From Yamagishiella unicocca (lineage: Eukaryota > Chlorophyta > Chlorophyceae > Chlamydomonadales > Volvocaceae): 64,000 nucleotides of DNA. The DNA lies in the NCBI GenBank assembly GCA_003116995.1, contig BDSL01000001.1, forward strand, positions 1,798,001-1,862,000. The letters are read 5' to 3'. The notes under the pieces are model-generated. The model was not told where the DNA came from, did not search any database, and was given only the letters and a program-made list of their open reading frames with translations. A program made the translations under genes and the position numbers. Below, piece after piece: positions 47,908-64,000 of this stretch (positions are counted from its first letter, which is position 1; each line of letters opens with the position of its first letter).

Positions 47908-49914
47908 ATGCAAGTGCGCAGAACTTGTGGTCATTTCCATAAAGCTTCGCAGGCTTGCCGAGTCGGCGGGCACGCTGCTCCAGTCCACTACGTACCGCTG
48001 CGCGGCAATGGTCACACAAGCTTACGAACGAGCAGCAGCTGTGATGCCAGCACGAGCGCAGTCGGCAGCACCATGTCACAGTCGGTTATCCGGCGCACTT
48101 CCAGTCCGTATTCGGTCTTGGTGCACGATTTGCGCCTACAACTAGGGCAGCCTGGCGCCAAGCGAGACGTTCTAAACGGTGTGAGGCTTCAAGTCAAGCG
48201 TGGCTCCTTACACATGTTGTTGGGGCCCAACGGGTGTGGAAAGTCTACGCTGCTGAAGGTGCTAGGCGGACTGCTCGTCCCGGACAGCGGACTTATAGAT
48301 GCCGATCAGCCGAGCGGCTTCGTGTTCCAGAATCCAGACCATCAAGTGGTGATGCCGACTGTGGCTGCAGATGTTGCTTTTGGCCTTGGGCGGTGAGTAA
48401 TGGTAATTGTTACAGTGGGCTCCAGCAGGGCCATCGGGCGGATCGGGCCGAGAGTGCGGGCATTGGGCGGTGAGTGCTGTCAGCAATCGAAAGAACCGTA
48501 AAAGGGCGAGGTTGTCGTACCAGAAAACCCTGATCCTGCTTCCAAAAGGACAATATTATTGGCTGTTGAGTTAACACCAGCTTCATAACTCTATGGTGGT
48601 AACCAGAAATGTACGTTGCCACATTATCACAAATTTTCGCCCGGGTTTGTGGTATCCTATCATTCTGGAATATGCTGCTGCTACAAGACCGCACGCCTTA
48701 TTGACCTGTGTCTGCCAAAGGCCGGAACGCTCCTCAAATGTTTTGCTGTTTAGAAAACTGTAGTGACCACCTCGTCCTGGGATTAATTGGTTGGTTATCT
48801 GCTGGAGCAACCTGCAGATCATATGAAGTCTAAGCGAGTCGACAAGTCATAGACTTGCTTGGCTGATTTTGGGTACGCAATATATGGTTTGAAAAGAGGC
48901 AAAAAAGAGCATTGCGTGCTATACCCCCTCCGGCAACCCCCATCGTCTGTAAGCTCTAAAGCATGTCTGCAAGCAAGGGTGTTAGGCATCGCTTGAGCTC
49001 ATGCGAGTCACATATCCTTGCCCAACTGAGCCGCAATACCATATGCTTCAGCCTGGCCTCGGCATAAACAGCGCCGACGCCCCCAGTGTTTTTGGCTCAT
49101 CAGTCTGATCCAACATGTAGTTGTGACTTTGCCCTCGTTTCCCTTCCAATTCTATTCGTAAAACCTAAAAAAACAGCATCGCAGCATTTGCTGCGTCCAA
49201 GCCACTCTCCGTGATGGCATTCCGCCAAGCGTGTTTCCCTCCTGCTGCTCTCAAATCTACAGATATAGCCTTAGCGAGGCGGAGGTGTCGTCAGCGGTGA
49301 GATCATCGCTACGGCTTGTCAACCTGGAAGACTTTATGTACCGGGCCACCCACACCCTATCAGGGGGACAGCGGCAACGAGTAGCCATTGCCGGTAGGTT
49401 TCCAGGGAATTTATTTGTGTGACAGAAATTGCGCGCGTATGCGACCGTTGTCATAGGCCCATTACACAATGTGTTTTGCCATATGTAAAGGCGCCCTGGC
49501 GGAGGACCCAAAGCTTTTGCTGCTGGATGAGCTGACAACGTTCCTCGACCGCGAGGACCAGTTTGGCGTATTACAGGCGGTTCGCAGCATTGCTTCAGCA
49601 CGGAATGACGTCACGGCCATCTGGGTAACGCACAGGTATGTCCTGCAAAAAGGCTTGCTGTTGTGATGTGTATGATGCCTGACCAATGTCAGGTACAGGT
49701 CGCCAAATAACGCTTTATTCCTATGCTGCACCCCTTCCTCCTATGCTGCATTTTTAACCCATGTTTTATACTTGTTCGTTATTTCGTCGTCCGCAGGTTT
49801 GAAGAGCTGCAGTTTGCAGACGCAGCAAGCTACATGGAAAATGGACGCGTTGTGTTTACAGGAACACCAGACGAAGCAAAAGATTATTTGCGGAAGCTTG
49901 GTGCCCCCGTATAG
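47908..49914 (+). CDS. ABCI10: Plastid ABC-type ATPase, ABCI10-like (4 exons, 292 aa)
   Basis: Single nucleotide-binding-domain protein resembling the ATPase of bacterial energy-coupling-factor (ECF/CbiO) transporters; in plants ABCI10 is plastidial and works with a separate membrane partner. Exons: 47908-48392, 49263-49393, 49491-49635, 49797-49914. Residues 1-55 are rich in Arg, Ser, Thr and His, as expected for a transit peptide. Walker A is GPNGCGKS (about 106-113), the Q-loop region is [20 protein letters not shown], the signature is [17 protein letters not shown], Walker B is [12 protein letters not shown] and the H-loop is [18 protein letters not shown] and LTTFLD are close to the plant ABCI10 pattern. 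No membrane domain is present in the protein or next door. Intron 1 (870 bases) carries a short insertion that duplicated the splice donor. It ends 169 bases from the stop of the next, convergent gene. Confidence 0.92.
48386..48475 (+). mobile_element. 64-bp insertion flanked by 13-bp direct repeats at the ABCI10 intron 1 donor
   Basis: ttgggcggtgagt occurs at 48386-48398, across the exon-intron boundary, and again exactly at 48463-48475. The 64 bases between contain gttacagtgggctcc, a motif found at several other places in the window. The arrangement looks like a small insertion with target-site duplication. Confidence 0.5.
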
Positions 49915-50083
49915 TGCAATGGTGTTCATGGGCGCATTCCCAACTCACGCCTTCTACTCGAACAGCCGTGTATCCCACACGGCTGCGGCACCTCTTTCCC
50001 AGCTGAAGCACTTACGACACCTCGTTGTGTCGATGACGAAGTTGTACAGTGCCTAACGTCGCTGAGGCCAAGTTTACCTAGGC

Positions 50084-51331
50084 TTACAGCCGCGTTGCCC
50101 GTGCAATTACGCCAATAACCGAACCGGATTCAGCTGCACGCTTCATGGGCGTCAATTTGTGCATTGGCGTTGGCTGCAACCCGCCAAGCGCTTTCTGCCC
50201 CTCGATTGCCGTTAGCACGTTGGACATTCGCTTGGTGACCTCGTCCAAGCGGGCCCTGCAGCGTCACAGTGTGCTTTCTTTGTTAATTGCGGATTTTTCG
50301 TGTTAAGACGCAACAATGAATGATGAGGTGGCGACTGTACGCAAAACGGGAGGACGACGCATAGTGAAACTTGTTATTCTGTTGCAACCAGCGTTTGGTA
50401 GGTAACCGAAATAGCTGATGTGCTTACCGTAACGCTGGGAGCTTGTCCACAGCCTGCAACAGGCTCTCGTTGAGGTGTAACGCGGAGCTAGGCTGCACAG
50501 CACCCACTTCAATTGATAGCCGCCTGTCAGCCTTGCCTAGATCACGGCAAAATGTATTCCGTCAAAATGCACGGTACTTGCAAGTCTGCTGGCAATCCAT
50601 ATGCTAACATCACGGACACCGTGTACCAACAAATCGAGTTGACACTCCCAAACGCTGCACGGCAGTCACCTGGCGTAGAAAGGTTAAGCTCGCCGGCGCG
50701 CAGCACAGGCCTCATGGCTTCTACCTGCGCTGTTACCGCTTGCACTACTCCATGTGTCACGCTCCTGCGCAGCGCTGACACTCGTCCCACGGCGGCTGTC
50801 ACCTGCAGCAATAGGCTTTGAAACAGGTCAGGTGAGTGCTGGCATCTACTGAGGTATCTACAGTTACGGCCATTCGTTCCACAAACAGCACAACTGCTTC
50901 TCACATGTTACCTGTGCGCTTAGGTCTGCGACGGTGCTGGTGGCAGCACTTGGGGAATCCCTGCGCGTTTGGTTTTTCGTTATGCACAATAGAGGCATAA
51001 GCCGTATACGTTGCATCTACACGTGCATACCGTGCCAAATGCTCTTCATTAACGACAGATGGAATGGGAGGCTGAAGCTCCACGTCTTGATTGTCACTTG
51101 TCAATGCAGCCAAAACGGCTTCCTGCTTGGCAGGATCGAAGGGAGGATTACGGTCGCTTCTTGAGGGCACCTGAAGTATAAGGACTCGTTGACGGATTTG
51201 CCACCCACCACAGCGCGGTGCACACTGGGGCAGGCACTTAGACGCCCCGCAATTGATTCGCTGTTAAGCAACTCCTTCACCAGGGCCAGGTCTTCCGCGC
51301 CCAGCAGTCTGGTAGACTGCATCGCCATCAT
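50084..51331 (-). CDS. Unrecognised helical protein (6 exons, about 243 aa)
   Basis: I do not recognise the family. Exons in coding order: 51331-51209 (end uncertain), 51170-51031, 50960-50912, 50838-50670, 50506-50428, 50255-50084. The last five join in frame at good GT-AG sites. The sequence includes FDPAKQEAVLAALTSDNQDV, then VTAAVGRVSALRRSVTHGVV, LHLNESLLQAVDKLPALRAR and LDEVTKRMSNVLTAIEGQK, which would form amphipathic or coiled-coil helices and suggest a subunit of a protein complex. No signal peptide or membrane span. The join between the first two exons would need a 38-base intron (51171-51208), unusually short for these algae, so the true first exon may differ. It converges with the ABCI10-like gene and diverges from the kinase gene. 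Confidence 0.55.
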
Positions 51332-51909
51332 TCAATCGGCCTCTATAGGCTTGCCGCCCTGGCAGGCTCAGGGTCGCCTGGCTGAAGCGATTCCCAGCGA
51401 AGTAAGGATAATATAATCTGATTTGTGCTAATTACAATTGTATTCAAGCGAGTACTGCTATGGTACTGCCTTACTTTGTGCTAGGAGGCTGGAGTCCAGG
51501 TTGGTGAATACGTGAAATGACAGCTGCGATTCACAGTCGTACCAACCTTCGAAAGGAAGTCCTGTCTATCAGAGCTTTACATTATACACTAAAGTTCCAA
51601 CAAGCACATTTGCTAGACTTTGTCCAGTGCACATTGTCAGGATGCGGCGCATAAGATACCTCAACTTCTAAGGCCGCAAATAAGAGGACAAGCCTGTTGG
51701 CGTCCTTCTAGCAGGACGTTAGAAGGTGTCTTCAGGGTAGATAACCGCATATTTTTCGTAAGCGCAGCTCGGGCTGGGGCAAGGACGAATGCTTCGGTGA
51801 GCTGAAAAGAGCAAACCTGCTTCAGCGTTTCTTTGTTCAAATATAAACACGCGGCTAAACCTAACGATCGACGACGTGTAATGGCGCAGGGCGGCGCATT
51901 ATAAGCCCG
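51332..51909. promoter_or_regulatory. Upstream region shared by the helical protein and kinase genes
   Basis: 578 bases between divergent starts. A short upstream open frame (ATG at 51881, stop at 51904, seven codons) precedes the chosen kinase start and would lie in its 5' UTR if transcribed. Nothing else is identified. Confidence 0.45.
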
Positions 51910-59640
<7,731 letters not shown>

Positions 59641-60274
59641 CGTAGCGCTGACACGTGCGGACGGCTACGGCAATCAAGTCGCCATGGGCGCCGGCGCTTT
59701 CATAAGAACTTGCATGTGCATGGATATTGCTGTCGGGCTACAGCCGCTGCAGCAGTGGTGCCTTTCTTTTATGTTCACTCCAGGGTATGGCTGTGTTGGC
59801 TCCGGTGTGTGGATTGCGATGCCTGGAGGGCTGGATTGGCAAATTCATTTCGCAGCGATGGGTGATTGGCGAGGGACCGTGATCATGGTCCGCTGCAGTA
59901 CGCGCATCTTGGTACCATATGTGCGTTACAAAGGACTGGCTACACGAGCACTAGGACGTTAGCCTGCCTACTGAATGATGTGAGGTCACGCGTGGAGTGT
60001 TGGCCCAACGGCAATCACATATTTGGGTTCAGACCACGATGCTTTTAGTCGTACCCACGGCATTTGGGCCTGGACCGATCCGAGGAGTTCGTTGAGAAGG
60101 TTATGGGCGCTGACACGCGCACAGCAGGTGCAAGAAAGAAATGCACGCGTCATAACACTCGCCCATCACACGCCCATTTTCTGCGTTCCGTTTTCGGTCT
60201 ACATATCCATTTGTCTTCCCGCCAAAACTGGTTTGGCGAGTTGCTGGTCCGAAGAGGGCGATCCAGTGGGCCGC
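59641..60274. other. Spacer between converging kinase and small plastid protein genes
   Basis: Holds both 3' UTRs. A minus-strand TGTAA at 59926-59930 lies about 345 bases past the stop of the plastid protein gene. No exon seen. Confidence 0.55.
59926..59930 (-). terminator. Possible TGTAA poly(A) signal of the small plastid protein gene
   Basis: Minus-strand TGTAA about 345 bases downstream of the stop at 60275. Confidence 0.35.
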
Positions 60275-61662
60275 CTACAGCGTCTTGGAGAGGCGCTCGG
60301 CAACGAGGGTGAGCGAGTCACCAGAATACACGTTGTTAACCTGCGTTTGTGCAGCGTATGAGTGGGAAGTGCCCGGTAAATTGTCGTTAATGACGTTCTT
60401 CGTTGTTTCACCTATGTATGCAACAATGACCATATGATGGGACCTGAATCGCTGATGTAGCGGAAAGCAAAGCCATACATCCTAGGAGGAACGTGCAGCA
60501 TCCTAGTGGGGCACTGCTAGCTATCCAATAACTGACCTGTGCGAGTGTCTCAGACGACTGCTTCGTAATTACGCCGAAAGTAGCCAAGACCACAATGCCC
60601 AGAGCAGCAGCCAGCACGCCGGCACCTGCAATTGACAACAGGTGCGGACCAAAGGCCGAGTCCAACAGCCGTTAGCCATAGCCTGAACGCACTGCCCGTA
60701 CACAACGGTGTCGCTGCGCATGTGCACGTTAAGAGACCTCCGCTTGCCGCACTACTCAACCGAAGGAAAACAGTATCATATCCTTCAATGTACTAATATG
60801 CGAGTTTACTGCCATGAGGCAATGGGCACGTAAATGAGGTTGTGTGCCTACCTTGCACGCCTCCTAGACCTGACGACGCGATCTCTCCCGCCGTGGGGCT
60901 GCTGTAGTATGCCTTGCTCTGGGGGGAAGTAATTGGTTGCAAAGGGGATTGCATCAGCGCAAATGAGGCAAGCGGGAGCACATGCCCCATGCATGTTCGC
61001 GGCATCCGTATACCTCATCCCCTGGGTCAACATTACCCATATAACAGGCCCCCTTCGTTGAAAGGAATCGTGGCTAGCATATGCGTTAACAAAGCCGGTA
61101 AACGCTGTAGGCACGGCTCACGCTGGTAGGAAAGATGTTCTGACCGCCGCTGTTGTCCTTGCCGATGAAGCCTCGTTCATCAATGCCTCTGGAAGGGGTG
61201 CACACGTATGTGGTGATTCAGATGATAGGGACGAGACCGATAAGCCCAGCACATGCAGCCCGCGCTGTGAGGACTTCCTTCCATCCATACACTCAGGCCT
61301 GCCCTATCACGAGGAACTATGAGGGAACAATCCGGGCAAAGCGCAGTCCCGTGACGATCTCGACAGCAAAATATGTGCCCACCTTTGCATTCCAACAGCA
61401 AGGAAACAAAAAGAGCACCCTCATGAACCACGACCACACAAAAGTCTAAACCGAGGTGCTGAGTATATGCATGCCTACCCATACACTCACCCGCCGGCCT
61501 CGGTTTTCTTTGCGGCCAGGATAACGCTCCGTGCCGGCTTGTTGGCAACGCGGTTCGCCAGGGCCTGCTAGCAGAAATTTATTCAGGCTCCAAATGATCA
61601 GTAATTGTGTGCTTGTTGCGCACCTGACGGCCGCAGACCGAGGGAGCGCGCAGACACAGCAT
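60275..61662 (-). CDS. Small plastid-targeted one-span membrane protein (6 exons, 133 aa)
   Basis: I do not recognise a named family. Exons in coding order: 61662-61624, 61564-61491, 61188-61122, 60918-60852, 60625-60537, 60340-60275; all six join in frame. The N-terminus (MLCLRAPSVCGRQALANRVA, then ARSVILAAKKTEAG) has the form of a chloroplast transit peptide with a cleavage site near VILAAKK. The mature part has GFIGKDNSGGQNIFPTSSKA and YYSSPTAGEIASSGLGGVQG, then one membrane span, AGVLAAALGIVVLATFGVI, and a short polar tail ending VAERLSKTL. This organisation fits a small thylakoid or envelope subunit. It converges with the kinase gene. The frame-consistent splicing of very short exons is the main evidence that it is real. 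Confidence 0.72.
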
Positions 61663-63562
61663 GTTAGCAGCTTATGGCTTGTGTTACACTTGCAGGGATG
61701 TGAGCACACAGTAAATAATAGGCGCTTATATGTATTGTTTATTATCGCAACACTGCTAAGCGTTTTCCGGGGCCCTGAAGGGAAGCCAACGCGGCTTGCG
61801 TGGCAGGGCAACTACTGCCGGTTTGGCGGAACCCGTCAGTCTCAACTCCTGACTGCTTCGCAGGGTGCCTTGATTTCAATCACCCATGCCACACATCGAT
61901 TACTTGCTTTGTTGTTGCCGTCTGGTATCGGCTGTAGTTCAGCCACCGTTTCCCGTACAGCAAACAAGCACCCCGAATATGCCCGAATCAAGCCAACCAT
62001 GTCAAGCGATTGTGCATGTGCCGCAGAGTGTCATCTGGACAACGGCTGGAGGCAGAGACCATCTGTGACAGGGTCATGGCCACAAAATGCCCGCATTTGG
62101 TCCCACCAGATTACCCTGTGCCACCCAAAAGCTATGCTTGGGGGTTCTGCTGCGCCTTTCTGCAGGTCCGTGTCTCCTGAGCAGCAAAATTGCAAGGCTG
62201 CTTTCGCGCTGTGGATTGTCTGGGACAATGCAACGTTGGGAGCCGCGAGTTGGGCAGAGCTGGCTGGTATGGCTTGGTGCTTCTTGTGGCGCTAAGGGTG
62301 GGCGGGGCAGCCTTCCACAGAAGATGGGATAACGGAGGCCCAAGAACCGTCCCACAAGGAGTCAGGCCTTGGCAGGAGCAAAGTAGTGCAGCCATAATCC
62401 TCCTTGTCATGGTCACCTACGATGTGTTGGTGGTACTGGGCGTTGCGGGTTCCTGCCCGTGCCGTGCCGTTGCGCAGCGGCAACGACCTTAAGACAGTTT
62501 GTCACACTTCATGTTTGACTCAGCGTGACTCAGCGTGACTCAGCGTGTGCGAACATCAGAACCCGATCAGGTGCGGCGGCAGGTGTAAGGACTGGCCTCG
62601 ACGAAAACGACTTCGGAATGGCAGTACAAGCGGGTCACCATGTACGACGGCGCCTGATACCGGCTGATTTGTACGCCCCAGGAGCAGCTGGTACGTGCCG
62701 CGGACGATCACTCCCACCGTCTCGAGCGTGCCTTTTCAGCGCTAGTGGCCACAAATGCGAAACCGATTTCGCGGCTTCTGGTGTTTGAGGATGGTAACGG
62801 AGCCGGCACCTGGATTGCAAGTTACATACCGTGTCGTGACAAGCTATCCTTCAGGTTGACAACATCCCTTGAGACAGACACACGCAGGAAAGGGCATCTG
62901 CAGGCTTGGCAGCACAGCGCGCAACGCATAGCCATGGCAAGCCTAGGTGTTGACAAGCCTAGGCATAGCCAAGACAGGCCCAGGCGTTGACAGGCCTATG
63001 CGTTGCCTGCCCTGCCTAGTTAGGCGCCTACTGCACACTACTGCACCGGCCACCTCGTGGACGCAGATGCCGGCTTCTTGCGTTTCAGATACAGTTAGTA
63101 CGGCACGCTTACGAACGACCACGGGCATGTTGTGCAGCCTCATCCGGTCCAGCCGTCAGGATCGGTGCAGTCAGCACGCACGCTGTAGTGCCTGCCGCCA
63201 CCGCACATCAGGTGCCTCGCTCTCCGACAGCCCCCTCCACCCACCCACGGCCCCAGACATGTCGCCCGGGCACCCCCGCCTCGGGTTGGGCCCACTCGCG
63301 CAACGTTTGCCTTGGTCAATAACGCGGAAATGCTGGCAGCTGGCTGCGAGACACCCGCTGTACGACCGCTCCTGTACGTCCACGCTCGTCCACGCATGCA
63401 GTACGGCACTACCTTGGTCATCACTTCAGGGAACAAGCACCGAGCAGAGCGCCATCTGAATTCATGTATGTGCGCGACCTCACCCCGCCGTTGTCCTCGC
63501 CCGGCCGTCAATCTGATGTGCCTATCTAGTCCCTCACATTGTGCCGTCCAGCGTCTGCTGCT
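61663..63562. other. Intergenic region at the right end
   Basis: No supported exon was found on either strand. It contains three 11-base copies of gactcagcgt(g) near 62517-62547 and a cluster of short direct repeats of caagcctaggc/caggcc type near 62940-63005. Open frames of 100-170 codons here lack splice-consistent partners and known motifs. Confidence 0.5.
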
Positions 63563-63994
63563 TCACGCTGCGAGGCAGGTCTTGACGAACTCCAGCACGT
63601 CGTCAAACTCGCGCTGGCAGGCCTGTGACGCAGAGCCGGCAGGGGTTGCAGCGGATAGGCAAACAGGACCAGGTAAGGCGAATCAGCGCCTTTCCTTGTC
63701 GTCAGCTTTTGGAGACATGGGGGCAACATCACCTTCCTGCGCGGCGTAGGGTCGATACTGCAAAGGGTCATGCACGGAACGATGGACGGGAGCGAAGCCG
63801 GCAGCCGCAGGCGCCGGTCCCAGCTCCCGACCAGTTTGGTCCAGCGCCACGTCAGCTGGCGCATCGTTTGGGCTGCCCGTATTAATCCGCCAGGCCACTG
63901 GCTTTACCCGGACACTGCAGCGGCCCGCACACCGGGGCTTCGTTTCCGGGGGCCGCGAGTCACCCCACCCCCGTGCCGCGCGTCCGGCCTGCAC
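63563..63994 (-). CDS. Possible 3' end of a gene running off the right edge
   Basis: Very tentative. One frame is open from the right edge to a stop at 63683 and encodes N-D-A-P-A-D-V-A-L-D-Q-T-G-R-E-L-G and later F-A-P-V-H-R-S-V-H-D-P-L-Q-Y-R-P-Y with GC-rich third positions. Further down, 63622-63563 follows a cacag acceptor and encodes ACQREFDDVLEFVKTCLAA then stop, which also looks like a terminal exon. The two cannot be joined in frame with the donor I see at 63734, so either one may be the true C-terminus. No family was recognised. Confidence 0.3.
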
Positions 63995-64000
63995 TAGCGG

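Noticed and set aside
61531..63459. Plus-strand frames of 170-254 codons at the right end
   Set aside because: The first overlaps exons of the small plastid protein in antisense, and the others show no motif or matching splice sites.

Overview
The window is nuclear DNA of a green alga, most likely a volvocine relative of Chlamydomonas. The genes are split by many short introns with strong (c)tgcag acceptors. Coding sequence is GC-rich, TGTAA poly(A) signals occur, and the proteins are plant- or alga-like (plastid LepA, ABCI10-type ABC protein, P3A proton pump, CDKL5-like and kinesin-12-like cytoskeletal proteins). All names come from recognising motifs by eye; no database search was run. Exon joins were chosen so that reading frame and family alignment are both kept.

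Layout: (1) 1-2459, 3' end of a plastid LepA GTPase gene (+). (2) 4192-13312, plasma-membrane-type H+-ATPase copy A (+, 17 exons). (3) 15930-23120, a second H+-ATPase, copy B (-, 18 exons), so the two pumps converge tail to tail. (4) 23.1-28.2 kb, gene-poor and more AT-rich, with a LINE remnant and one copy of a 0.5-kb repeat. (5) 28251-30074, a PDDEXK_6/DUF506-like protein (+). (6) 32657-34745, cysteine dioxygenase (-). (7) the second, inverted copy of the 0.5-kb repeat at 36.3-36.7 kb. (8) 37947-39773, a plastid three-span membrane protein with an internal duplication (-). (9) 40247-46714, kinesin-12-like motor (+). (10) 47062-47603 LSM7 (-), divergent from 47908-49914 ABCI10-like ABC ATPase (+). 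(11) 50084-51331, an unrecognised small protein (-). (12) 51910-59640, a 2,035-residue CDKL5-like kinase with three IQ repeats (+). (13) 60275-61662, a small plastid one-span protein (-). (14) a doubtful 3' end of a gene at the right edge (-).

The genes do not form one pathway. The points most worth following are the diverged convergent pair of proton pumps lying in DNA of different texture, a tandemly copied splice donor that could add 15-residue units to pump A, the IQ-repeat kinase (a flagellar-length-control type of kinase), and two families of very short inserted sequences that sit at or resemble splice signals.
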